From contig CM074758.1 in assembly GCA_037355855.1 (NCBI GenBank), forward strand, positions 8,405,001-8,469,000: a stretch of DNA of 64,000 nt, given 5' to 3'. This document shows, piece after piece, positions 21,406-31,455 of the stretch (its first letter is position 1; every line of letters starts with the position of its first letter). Under the pieces are notes generated by a model. That model was not told the origin of the DNA and did no database searches. It worked only from the letters and a program-made list of their open reading frames with translations. The stretch comes from Pseudo-nitzschia pungens (taxonomy: Eukaryota; Bacillariophyta; Bacillariophyceae; Bacillariales; Bacillariaceae). A program made the position numbers and the translations under genes.

Positions 21406-24400
21406 ATGGCCGATACCATCCATACGGGACCCCGCATCATCAACAGATTTGCGGACGTCTGTGTGGAGGTATTGGACCACAAGGGAAGGGGGAGGATGCT
21501 CCGGGGCCTACTAGACTCTGGCTGCTCCAAATCCATTGTACTAAAGCGCTTTGTCGACCGAAGTCAACTAACGAACCGAGACCAAAGATCTGTCACCTAC
21601 AACACGTACGGAGGCAAGTTCCGAACCAAGTCTGCGGCTTCAGTGGGACTAAGGTTGATAGAATTTTCAAACTCCAAGACCATCAAGTGGACCTTCCAAG
21701 TGGATGAATACCATCACCATGAAGAAGTACCCTATGACATGATTATAGGATCCGACCTAATGGCACAACTGGGACTGGATATAAAATACAGTTCCCGGAC
21801 AATCGAATGGCAGGGCGACTCCATTCCCATGAAAGGGATGGGGGAGCTCTCGGACCCGGACAAATGCGAGGCAGTATTCTTTGCCAACACACAAAGTCCA
21901 ATCCTCCAACAGGAGGAAGAGAGGCAAGCCAAAATTCTGGACGCAGACTACTCCAAGGTAGATATCGACGCTATGGTCAACGACCTGGAGATCACAGACG
22001 AGTCCAAGGAAGCCCTAAAGCAAACACTAAAGAAATTCCCAACGCTCTTTGGAGGAGGGTTGGGTCTACTCAAAAATATAGAACCGGTGTCCATTGAACT
22101 CCAACCAGGGGTCAAACCGGTCCGGCAGCGGTACTATTCGGTGCCCCATGCCTTCGAACAAGCCCTCCGGAAGGAGATAACTAGACTCTGTGACATTGGA
22201 GTATTGGAAAAACTCCCCCATGATGATGACTCACCATGGGCGTCTCCCACGTTCTGTCAACCGAAGAAGACAGGCGATATCCGAGTCCTTACAGACTTCC
22301 GGAAGATGAATGCAGCAATCCAGAGGAAGCCTTTCCCACTACCACGCATAGGGGAAACAATCCAAAGGTTGCAGAAGTTCAAATCAGCCACGGCACTGGA
22401 CTTATCCCAAGGATACTACACCATCCCCATCTGCAAGGAGAGCCAGAAGATCTGCTCCACCATTCTGCCGTGGGGAAAGTATGCCTACAAGAGACTGGCA
22501 ATGGGGATTGCCTGCGCGCCTGACATATTCCAGTCAGTCATGATGAACCTGCTCGGGGATCTGGACTATGTCCTGGTCTATATTGATGATATTCTAATCA
22601 TTCAACGAGAGGGGGAATCTGAGCAGGATCACCTCGACAAAATCGATACAGTACTACAGCGACTGGATGATGCTGGCTTCAGAGCCAACCTACGGAAATC
22701 CTTCTTCATGCAAAAAGAGGTGGAATACCTGGGATTTCTGCTAACAACAGAAGGCATCCAACCCCAACCAAAGAAACTGGAGGCGATGAAGCGCCTGGAA
22801 GCCCCCAAGAACACCAAGCAACTCAAGATGTTCCTTGGAATGGTAAACTTTTACAGGGACATGTGGAAGCGTCGCTCCCACATCCTAGCCCCCCTCAATA
22901 AACTTGCAGGGAAAAAGGGAAAAATGAACTGGTACTGGGGCCCAGCAGAGCAGAAAGCTTTCATGGAGGCGAAAAGGATGCTCGCAGATGAAGCAAAGCT
23001 TGCATTCCCAGACTTTACGAAACCATTTCATCTCTACTCAGACGCCAGCGACAGACAACTGGGAGCAACTGTATGCCAAGATGGCAAGCCCCTTGGTTTC
23101 TACACCCGGAAGCTGAACTCGGCGCAGCTCAACTACACGGTTGGAGAGAAAGAACTCCTGGGCATAGTAGAAGGGCTAAAAGCGTTTGAAGGAATCCTAC
23201 GAGGACAAGATGTGATTATTCACACAGACCACCTTAACCTGCTCTATCAGCAGATGCCCACCCAAAGGATGGTCCGATGGAGACTCCTCATGGAGGAGTT
23301 CCACCCCGTAGTCAAGCACGTTGCTGGCAAAGACAACGATGCAGCAGACGCACTGTCTCGCCTGGACATCACAGATGACCCAGCGGACACAGTGGAATGG
23401 CTACCACCAAATAAGCCCCTCACCTACGCGGATGAGGAAGAGCACCTCCGGCAACTCCTGTTCCCGCTTGGAGAAGCGCCGGAAGAATTCCAGGGCAATA
23501 GTGCATTCCCACTTGCCCCGGACATGATTCAGTTCTACCAGCAAAAGGACATAGGAATCGTGAATGCTCTGGAAAAAGACAATCGACTGACCACCAAAAT
23601 GGTGGAAGGTTACAACCTAATCCACAAAGAAGGAAAGATTCTGATTCCCGACAAACTCAAGGACAGAGTCATGGAATGGTACCACAGCATGTTGGTCCAT
23701 CCCAGAGAAAAGAGAATGGAACAGAGCATACGCTCGGTGTTCACCTGGAAAGGCCTACGAAAGGACGTTCAGGATCTCTGCAAACACTGCCACACGTGTC
23801 AGATGTTCAAAAAGAGCGGCCGGAAGAAGTATGGACTACTACCGGAGAAAGCAGTGGAAGTCACCAAATGGCAGAGGGTCAATGTGGACCTCTGGGGACC
23901 TGCAACTGTCCACAATAAAAATGGTAAAGACTACCACATCCATGTTCTCACCATGGTGGACCCAGTAACCGGATGGTTTGAGCTGGCTCATCTGAAGGAC
24001 TCACCAAATGCAGCAGAAACTCAACGATTATTGGACAGTACATGGCTAGCAAGGTATCCGCGCCCAAAGGAAATTGGCTTTGATGGCGGGAGTGAGTTCA
24101 AAGCAGAGTTCCAAGAGCTCTGTGACAACATGGGGATGAAAAGAAAACCCAGTGGCGCTTGGAACCCACAATCCAACTCAGTACTGGAAAGGATCCATCA
24201 GGTCCTGAAGGACTGTCTATTGTCCTTCAACTTGGAACAAAGGGACCTCCACGAGAAGGATCCTTTTGAGGAATTCACTACCAAGGCAGCTTATGCGATT
24301 CGCAGCGCCATCCACACCACTCTGGGATATTCCCCAGCGCAACTGGTGTTTGGAAGAGACATGTTCATGCCTGTAAATTTCCCAGCGGATTGGGAAGCAA

Positions 24401-24669
24401 TCCAGGCAAGGAAACAGAAGAGTATCCACAAGAGCAACATCAGGGAGAACCGGAAGAGGATCCCCCATGCCTATAAGGAAGGAGACTATGTCACCCTAGA
24501 AAGGAAGGGCATTATTCCAAAACTATCCTTCCCCCGGCAGGGACCTTACAAGGTGCTCAAGGCCCATGACAATGGAACTGTAACTATTGAAACTGCTCCC
24601 TTTGTAACCGACCGGGTTAATATTAGGAGAGTCCATCCCTATTATTGCAAGGATCCTAGTAAATCGTAA
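21406..24669 (+). CDS. pol: Retrotransposon Pol, copy 2
   Basis: 1087 residues, intact: protease with LLDSG, reverse transcriptase with YIDDILI, RNase H with SDAS, integrase with a His/Cys finger and catalytic Asp, Asp, Glu, and a GPY/F-type C-terminal module. It is one codon shorter than copy 1 just after the start (MADT versus MASDT). One visible change is HPGEK to HPREK beside the integrase zinc finger. All catalytic residues I can see are kept. Confidence 0.95.
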   Translation: MADTIHTGPRIINRFADVCVEVLDHKGRGRMLRGLLDSGCSKSIVLKRFVDRSQLTNRDQRSVTYNTYGGKFRTKSAASVGLRLIEFSNSKTIKWTFQVDEYHHHEEVPYDMIIGSDLMAQLGLDIKYSSRTIEWQGDSIPMKGMGELSDPDKCEAVFFANTQSPILQQEEERQAKILDADYSKVDIDAMVNDLEITDESKEALKQTLKKFPTLFGGGLGLLKNIEPVSIELQPGVKPVRQRYYSVPHAFEQALRKEITRLCDIGVLEKLPHDDDSPWASPTFCQPKKTGDIRVLTDFRKMNAAIQRKPFPLPRIGETIQRLQKFKSATALDLSQGYYTIPICKESQKICSTILPWGKYAYKRLAMGIACAPDIFQSVMMNLLGDLDYVLVYIDDILIIQREGESEQDHLDKIDTVLQRLDDAGFRANLRKSFFMQKEVEYLGFLLTTEGIQPQPKKLEAMKRLEAPKNTKQLKMFLGMVNFYRDMWKRRSHILAPLNKLAGKKGKMNWYWGPAEQKAFMEAKRMLADEAKLAFPDFTKPFHLYSDASDRQLGATVCQDGKPLGFYTRKLNSAQLNYTVGEKELLGIVEGLKAFEGILRGQDVIIHTDHLNLLYQQMPTQRMVRWRLLMEEFHPVVKHVAGKDNDAADALSRLDITDDPADTVEWLPPNKPLTYADEEEHLRQLLFPLGEAPEEFQGNSAFPLAPDMIQFYQQKDIGIVNALEKDNRLTTKMVEGYNLIHKEGKILIPDKLKDRVMEWYHSMLVHPREKRMEQSIRSVFTWKGLRKDVQDLCKHCHTCQMFKKSGRKKYGLLPEKAVEVTKWQRVNVDLWGPATVHNKNGKDYHIHVLTMVDPVTGWFELAHLKDSPNAAETQRLLDSTWLARYPRPKEIGFDGGSEFKAEFQELCDNMGMKRKPSGAWNPQSNSVLERIHQVLKDCLLSFNLEQRDLHEKDPFEEFTTKAAYAIRSAIHTTLGYSPAQLVFGRDMFMPVNFPADWEAIQARKQKSIHKSNIRENRKRIPHAYKEGDYVTLERKGIIPKLSFPRQGPYKVLKAHDNGTVTIETAPFVTDRVNIRRVHPYYCKDPSKS

Positions 24670-24676
24670 CAGTCCC

Positions 24677-24687
24677 ATGGAGGAGTA
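24677..24687 (+). other. Polypurine tract, copy 2
   Basis: ATGGAGGAGTA directly before the 3' LTR, the same 11 bases as in copy 1. Confidence 0.6.
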
Positions 24688-24880
24688 TGCCGTACACCAA
24701 AATACAGTCACGAGTACACGCGGGACTGGATTAAGGATAAGGATAAAAACAATCGGCGAGCCGATAGAATCGCTGATTTCCAGAGAGCCCTTAGAACTGT
24801 AGCATATAGACTAACTGATAGAGCTCACAATTTGCATATCACTACTACTTTCTAATCACTAGTAGACCCGGGGTATGGCA
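24688..24880 (+). repeat. 3' LTR of retrotransposon copy 2
   Basis: 193 bp, by eye identical to the 5' LTR at 19055-19247. It is followed by the target duplication tctat. Confidence 0.95.
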
Positions 24881-24885
24881 TCTAT

Positions 24886-25258
24886 TTTTGCTTTACTCAA
24901 TCATCGTTTTGGTCCTTGGCAATACGTCATTCAAGACACTAGTTTGGTTTTTGAAACTGAGTAAAAATTCTTTGTTGGTTCCTGTAGAATTCACAGAATG
25001 ATAACCACTTTGTTTGGCTGGTGCTGCTTCAAGCACAATTGAATCATTTGTGTGACCCATTCAAATCATTTTAAGTTCACTGATACACACACCAGCTTTG
25101 TCATCAATGGTGCCAAGGTTTGGGCTTCTCAGTCAGAACACATCTATGCAATGGAGGAAGAAGAGGATTCACGGCGTGGTACGGAAGGTAGCTACCGTTC
25201 TAGTATACGTAATCACATACGTGTTGTAATGACGGAGATTTGATTTAGAAAGTACCAA
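24886..25258. other. Intergenic region
   Basis: About 370 bp between retrotransposon copy 2 and the 3' end of the PDI-like gene. Nothing recognised. Confidence 0.4.
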
Positions 25259-26017
25259 TCATGCATCATCAGTCGCCTTCCTTTCCGCTTCCGTGAGTAG
25301 CTTCCTGAGAAGCTTCAGGTGATGTTTTATTCTTGCCGTTTCAAATTCGTGTTCCATCGAAAGAATATCGTATTCTTCTTGTAGGTCCTTGTTCCGCTGT
25401 TCAAATACTCGCTCTGCCTCGTCGATTTTCGTCTGCTCCTTTACTACCAAACCTTGGAGTGACTCGATCGAAAGTGTTGAATATTGCCGAATGCGATTTT
25501 GATTCTCGGCATCACCACAGGCAGCTAGATTTCCGGGAGTACAGAAACCTTTATTCTCGAGTTTGTCTTTGTAGAATTGCAATAAATCTTTGAATTCCTT
25601 GTTAATACTGGTGTACCTTTGCAAAAAAATTCCGCCGACACTTCCATCTCCGTAGGTGATTGTAGGATACGCAGTGTAGCCCATTTCGATGCACCACTCT
25701 TGCTCTTGGGCACAATCCACTTCAGCAATCAAAACGGAAGTTGTTGCTGTCTCGCTGTTTTTTTCCTCCTGTTTGCTGACAGCTGCCACCAATTGGCTCC
25801 ATGCCGGTGCTATTTCCTGACTGTGGCCACACCACGGTGCTGCCCATTTTATATAAACTGTTTTGTTTGAGGTGATTGAGTCGTAGTTCTCCTTGGTTAG
25901 GAAAATAGAGGAGAGCGAGGAACGATCATTTTCGTCCCTGGATGCGAGAGATGATCCAAAAGATCCCAACACCCAGAGGAGTAGAATATGGCTCCACGAA
26001 TTTTCGAGAAACTTCAT
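25259..26017 (-). CDS. Secreted/ER thioredoxin-domain (PDI-like) protein with CGHS active site
   Basis: 252 residues from the ATG at 26017. The frame is open 7 codons further, but this Met directly starts a signal peptide (HILLLWVLGSFGSSLAS). A thioredoxin fold follows: KTVYIKWAAPWCGHS, then a VDCAQEQEWC strand and cis-Pro region AYPTITYGDG. The C-terminal third is a coiled coil of charged residues and ends without a KDEL-type signal. PDI enzymes form and shuffle disulfides in the ER using CGHC; here the second Cys is Ser. A single-Cys site of this kind can still form mixed disulfides (as in ERp44) but should not oxidise thiols by itself. Only one thioredoxin domain is present, fewer than in classical PDI. 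Confidence 0.85.
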   Translation of the reverse strand: MKFLENSWSHILLLWVLGSFGSSLASRDENDRSSLSSIFLTKENYDSITSNKTVYIKWAAPWCGHSQEIAPAWSQLVAAVSKQEEKNSETATTSVLIAEVDCAQEQEWCIEMGYTAYPTITYGDGSVGGIFLQRYTSINKEFKDLLQFYKDKLENKGFCTPGNLAACGDAENQNRIRQYSTLSIESLQGLVVKEQTKIDEAERVFEQRNKDLQEEYDILSMEHEFETARIKHHLKLLRKLLTEAERKATDDA

Positions 26018-26742
26018 TTGTGTAAATTCGACAATCAATCGAAGGACATTCTTACCGGTGCCCTTTTATTACAGAATTTATCAGACGGAAGAGTTAAACC
26101 ATGTGGTACCAATGCCATATAGAATTTGTCTGCTGATCAGTACCAGATGTCTCATACGAAGTACGAAGTATTTCGTTAAGATAGTCGGTCACTACTTGTA
26201 CTTCCAAGTCGCTTTGGTTGATGCTCGTGTCGGAGTGGTGTACTTCGGGAGGAACGATCATCAAAACGATTGGAGAGATTTGAGATCGTCGTCCATCGCC
26301 CGAATTTTTGAATTTCAAATTTGTACCGGTAATTAAGGTTATTACTGAAGTCAGTTTGCCGTAACCTTGCCAGAAGGGCCAGAAGCAAGCACAATTTTTG
26401 GCCTAAAGGTGGATGGATGATGCAGTCGTATCAGTCTCACATATCTATAGTAGATACACTCCATAGTAACCAATCAAGATCTGGATCTTAAAATTTAAAT
26501 TTTCAAACCTGCTACTCGCCTTACTCCGCGCATAGCAGCATCAGTACGATTCAATCAATCAAGTATTAGTGGTAAGCAAAGGCTCTAGGTTCTTGTTCTC
26601 GTTTTCTTTCTTTTTCTGGCGGTCACCAGCTTTCACAGCCTCGCAGCTGGTTTTCCATTGCAATCATTTTTTGTGTTTTCCAGAAGAAAGAGCCACTTCA
26701 TTTTACCTTTGCACGGAACCCCAATCTTCACATTACATAACC
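26018..26742. other. Divergent promoter region between the PDI-like and BAF-like genes
   Basis: About 725 bp, no gene seen. It contains TACCGGTAATTAAGGTTA-type words and a pyrimidine-rich stretch near 26600-26630 before the BAF-like start codon. Confidence 0.4.
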
Positions 26743-27497
26743 ATGGTGAGTTTGTCATGTTGTTAGATTGATTCGCATTTCGTTGCTTTATGTGTCTCAG
26801 ATTGACGCAACAGGTAGCAGTTTTTGTTGGTCGACTTTCGAACACTGGACTTCATGATCGGAAAGGGTCCCGGTGCCAATATTGCTATTAGGAAACTAAG
26901 GAATCAAACACAGCGTTTGCTGCGAAGAATACTTCGTCCAAGGGCGATAGTAAAGAGCGGCTGAGCACTTCCTTTATTGTTGGTTGAAGTTCTTTTTCTC
27001 TGCCACAAATTCATCACTGAATTCCAATGAACAAATTAACGATGATCTCACCAGCAATCACTTCTTTTTTGTTTGTAAAACATCGCAAAACATCGTTTCG
27101 TTAGGCTGACGGATATGATCCAAAGAAATCCAAAGTGTCGGATGACACAATGGAAACCTGGAGAACAACTCCGACCGTTGCAGACTTGACCTCAGTTCCT
27201 GGAATTGGACCAGCAACCGTCAAGAAGCTTCGCGAAACAGAAATTGTTGAGGACCGCATTACCAATACTTACCAGCTTTTTGGGAAATTCTTGATGCTGA
27301 AAGGTCCCGGATACAGCGATGACGAGATCGAAATCGACTCCATTGAACACATGGAGAAATTCTGGTATTGGCTTAAGAACAGAGGTATCAGCTCTCACAG
27401 ATCGGCCATTGTCAAGGCAATTGCCGAGAAGTCGGCAACTTTCTTCCAAGGTATTTACGACCCCAATGTCTACGACGACGACGATGATGACGAGTAG
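26743..27497 (+). CDS. BAF-like helix-hairpin-helix DNA-binding protein
   Basis: Exon 1 is only the ATG at 26743-26745, followed by donor GTGAGT. A 359-nt intron (26746-27104) ends in TTAG, and exon 2 (27105-27497) continues in frame as ADGYDPKKSK. The total is 131 residues. Without splicing, the frame would seem to start at 27135. The core has a helix-hairpin-helix (LTSVPGIGPATVKKL), then NTYQLFGKFLMLKG and EKFWYWLKNRGISSHRSAIVKAIAEK. This order and spacing resemble barrier-to-autointegration factor, a small protein that bridges DNA and shapes chromatin and the nuclear envelope in animals. It is longer than animal BAF (about 89 residues): an N-terminal extension, an inserted acidic loop and a C-terminal Asp run are added. 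Another HhH-domain function remains possible. Confidence 0.78.
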
Positions 27498-29425
27498 AGC
27501 ATTGTCAAAAAAGGAAGGGTGTACAGTAGCGCGACACGACTTCAGACAACGAGCAAACACAAGGTGCCAAAGACAATTTCAATGTCATGTCTGTCGTAGG
27601 CTAGAATCGGAAAAGAAAGCCAACAAGAGAATCGGGAGTCTCTCTCACGAAAGCCGGCCGATCATCGATGTACGCAGCAACAGATTCATGGGAAATAGCA
27701 ACATCATTGTAGTATAACAATCAATCAATACTGAATAAATAATGAATGAATCATAGAACGACAACTACAGCAGTATCTCAATAGAATCCATCAGATAAAA
27801 ATTCGGCATTGTGGTAATAATGCTGTCGCGACTAAAAAAAGCACTAGCAGCATCTCAATGGAATCCATCAGATAAAAATTCGGCATTGTGGTAATAATGC
27901 TGTCGCGACTAAAAAAAGCACTACCCTATGAATCAATTCATAATCATCAACGAATTGAGTATCATCAAATCTCAATTAAGGGATACTGGTGGATTGCATC
28001 AAATGAGGTTTGAACAACAAGATAGAGCATAATCTTGATGACAATAGTACCTGAAAACATGTGTTGTTGAACTTCAAGGAATTTTGAACTATGGTAAACT
28101 AAGGCTTGCATCTCTTAGAAGAGTATTGCTTGTTGTTTGCGACTATTTGAATTAAGTACAGTTTTTAAGTACAGTTTAAACTCGTTTGAAGTTCTTTGGA
28201 AAATTCTCCTTTTTTCATTTTGTTGTTTTTAAAAAAGTTGAACTTGAAGCTACATGTAATTACACCACGATAAAGCTGCTTTAATTTTCCGTTCTCATCA
28301 AACTGATACTTCACTAGTATTCGAATAGTTCTATGTAAGAGGATTAGCAGCACAAAGAAATATGCTTCAAGATTAGTCCAGACCCACTTTGCAGCAAGAA
28401 CATGTACTGGATGTAAAGTGTATTTCAGGGCAGCTATACTGCTAGTACGTTGCTATGAAACAGCACCAGCACACAAGTAATGGGTCATAATATACAATCC
28501 TACTGTGTGGATAGGTTAGCAGGTACAATTGAGTATATCCCCTACTGGTACTACTAGCACTACAGAGCAGTAGTTCTAGGTACAAAACTCACACTTTGAA
28601 ACAAGTGTTTCATAAAATGCTGAACTCGGCTCTCACTCATTTAGGCTCTCTTCCAACAAGAAAAGAACATCATGCCTGGTATCTGTGTGCTACCAGTACT
28701 ACTACTGTTCTTGGTCTTATCGTTATCCATCATATTTGCCAAATTGGTGACTCACAAGTGGTGGTGCTTACAAGCCATTCACTTCTTACTATATCCTTCC
28801 TAAAAATAGCATGTTCTTACAGTGTCTGTAATCCAATGGTTGTCATTAGGACCTCAAAACCTTCATCCCATGTCTTGTACTACTATTAAGTGGCTTCCAA
28901 ACAATATCCAGCATTAAGATTATATTATGGTATGATTTTTTTTAGTTGTCACCATTGTGACACATTTGCCAAACGTGCACAAAAACCCGTACTATGGATA
29001 AGTTAACGTTTACCGATACGCAAGCCCCTTGACGTCCCATTGCTCTGACGGTAAAGAGTGTTTTGGAGAAACGGTTGTAGTTAGTGATTTACAAAGAAAG
29101 TCGAACTAGTCGGTCAACGGTAAGTTCGCGCGAGACTTTTCCAGATTTTTGTGCGCCAAACAGTGGATGACGTTTGCGGAACAGAAAGTGCGTGTTTAGC
29201 AACGCACTCGTGTTTTTGCAATCGACGATTTTCTCGTGACAATGGTGGTGATAGGTGATCCATCCGAACCCTTAACAACGTGACCACGGTGTCGTATCTT
29301 CGAGGTTGACAGGTTGTACTACTTACCAGTAGCCCAAAGAAAGCATCTGTCCCTTCTCTGTCTCTCACTCGTCGTAGTTATAATTTTAATTCCCAAGAAT
29401 TTAAATATATCAATCCAATATCAAC
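27498..29425. other. Long intergenic region with a 77-bp tandem duplication
   Basis: About 1.9 kb without a supported gene. A tandem duplication lies at 27770-27923. The remainder is AT-rich. The right end is the promoter of the plastid SBPase gene. Confidence 0.45.
27770..27923 (+). repeat. Tandem duplication, two 77-bp units
   Basis: Units 27770-27846 and 27847-27923 differ at two positions that I can see. Each ends in a run of A and gcacta. Confidence 0.9.
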
Positions 29426-30730
29426 ATGAAGTTCTTGTGTCTTTCTCTCTTGGCAGCTTCTGCTACGGCCTTTGCTCCCGCCAGCTTGAACAGCCGTGCT
29501 GCCACCCAGCTTTACGGAGAATACGGTGCCTCCTCCACTTCTTTCTACACCACCACCGAAAAGCAAGACTCTTACGCCAGTTTGGAAGAAGTCTTGGCCG
29601 AAAAGTGCAAGGATGAGAAGGTCAAGCAGGTCATCATCGATATGTTGGATGTCTGCGCCGACATCACTGAGGCTCTTCGAACTGCCCTTGTGACCGTCGA
29701 AGACACCTCCAACGAATTCGGAGACACTCAGCTTTCTGTTGACGTGAGTAACACAAAATGCGAAGTACTAGCGGAAGGGACTGGTACTTTCTGAAGAAAT
29801 AGTGTTGTGCGAATTTGTCAATTGCATTCGTTGTAGTAAATGGTGTCGTTTCTCATCAAATCTATTCCGTGCCGCACTTCGTTCTTTTCTTGTGTCCAAT
29901 GCAAAAAAAATGCGACGACGCCAAATCATTGATCACTGACCTAGATGGTTGCCGATGCTCTCATCTGGGAAGCTGTCAAGAAGTCGGCTGTTGTCCGTGA
30001 GGGTGCCTCCGAAGAGGACCCTATCGTCCGTGACGTCGATGAGGGTGGCGAAGGTGAATTCACCGTCTGCTGGGATCCTTTGGATGGATCTTCTATTGTC
30101 GACAACAACTGGGCCGTTGGTACCATGATGGGAATCTGGCCTAAGAGCACCGGTCTTTTGGGAGCCAAGGGAAGTGACCAAGTCACATCCCTTGTTGCCC
30201 TCTACGGACCCCGAACCACTGTCTTGGTTGCCCTTGACGATGGTACCTACGAATTCTCTTACGGATGTACCCCCGAAGGATGCCAGCTTCCAGACGGAAC
30301 CTGGGAACCATGGATCTGCTCGAAGACCAAGATCTCCATCAGCGAAGACGCCAAGATCTTCTCCCCTGCTAACTTGCGTGCCGCCCAAGATGTTCCCGGA
30401 TACAAGAAGCTTGTTGACCACTTCATGGACAACCGATACACTCTCCGATACTCGGGAGGTCTTGTCCCCGATGTCTACCAACAATTCACCAAGGGACAAG
30501 GTGTCTTCTCCAACCCTACCTCCGAAAAGTCCCCTGCGAAGCTCCGATTGGCCTTCGAGGCTGCTCCATTCGGACTTTTGGTCGAAAAGGCCGGAGGTCT
30601 CACTTCCGATGGTGTCACCGGAGGATCTATCTTGGATGTTGAAATCACTGGTGTCGATCAACGCACTCCTTTGTGCATTGGATCTGCCAACGAAGTCAAA
30701 CGATTCAACGAATACCTCGACCTTAACTAA
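29426..30730 (+). CDS. Plastid sedoheptulose-1,7-bisphosphatase (SBPase)
   Basis: Exons 29426-29743 and 29945-30730 are joined over a 201-nt phase-0 intron (donor GTGAGT, acceptor CTAG), giving 367 residues. The N-terminus MKFLCLSLLAASATAFAP is a textbook diatom plastid presequence. The phosphatase core has CWDPLDGSSIVDNN (metal and substrate site), LYGPRTT, KIFSPANLR, YTLRYSGGLVPDV and LRLAFEAAPFGLLVEKAGG. The WDPLDGSSIVD and GGLVPDV forms fit SBPase rather than FBPase. It dephosphorylates sedoheptulose-1,7-bisphosphate to regenerate ribulose in the Calvin cycle. Plant SBPase has a redox-active Cys pair just before NSFG; the aligned stretch here (VEDTSNEFGD) has no Cys, so thioredoxin control by that pair is unlikely. 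Confidence 0.92.
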
Positions 30731-31455
30731 ATCGTACGCAATGTGAAGGTTGTTTCGCCCTGGGTTCTACAAACGGGAATGATAATAGACATCTGCTGAG
30801 GAGGTGTTGAATTAAACACACTATTAGTAATGGATAGAACTACATCGATTGATTGAGTGTCACATTTTCAAAATTTTAGATCAGTTTGTCAGTTTCTGAA
30901 AACCACTCCAATGTCACGATGTGCTTCTGTAATTCCGCAACAGACTTTCCCTTACGTCTTTTTGGCAACCGAAGTGCATGATTGGATGAAATTGCCTTTT
31001 TATCAATCACTGAACAGTGATGTCTTCTCCTTCTATTCCACTCTGCTGCAACATGGTGATTGCTCCGACGCGTTGAATTCAATAGATCAATGTGAACTCT
31101 CTGCTGGCAACTACAGCGAAACTCTTCATTCGGTGTAAAATTGCACACTTCTTCACAATCCTTTGCAACATGAACGAATAAGAATCGTCTCCCTTGCCGC
31201 CTCCCATACTACTTATAGAAGCTTCAAACAAATTATTTCATATGGTGCTGAATAGGATGCATATTCTACTATATTTTCTTCTTTAGCTATTATTCACAAT
31301 TCGGAGGATGTTCTATTCTTCGGTTGGTCTTCGAATTCCTACAGGTTGAATTTCTGTATGCACGTTGCTGCCACTGTTCGAAACAACACACTGTAGTTGC
31401 ATTCAAATTGCACTTATCCTATTGCTTTCTTCTCTTTGTTATTCGTTGACAGTGT
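30731..31455. other. Intergenic region
   Basis: About 725 bp between the SBPase gene (+) and the unknown plastid protein gene (-), which converge. No gene recognised. Confidence 0.45.

Larger units (their letters stand above)
19050..24885 (+). mobile_element. Complete Ty3/gypsy LTR retrotransposon, copy 2
   Basis: The element proper is 19055-24880, flanked by a perfect target duplication tctat at 19050-19054 and 24881-24885. The LTRs are 193 bp and look identical. The order is LTR, palindrome, leader of about 730 nt, gag, pol, polypurine tract, LTR. The proteins are close to those of copy 1 (Pol differs at a few tens of residues), but the LTR is 6 bp longer with several substitutions. The two are therefore separate recently active lineages of one family, not a local duplication. 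Confidence 0.95.
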
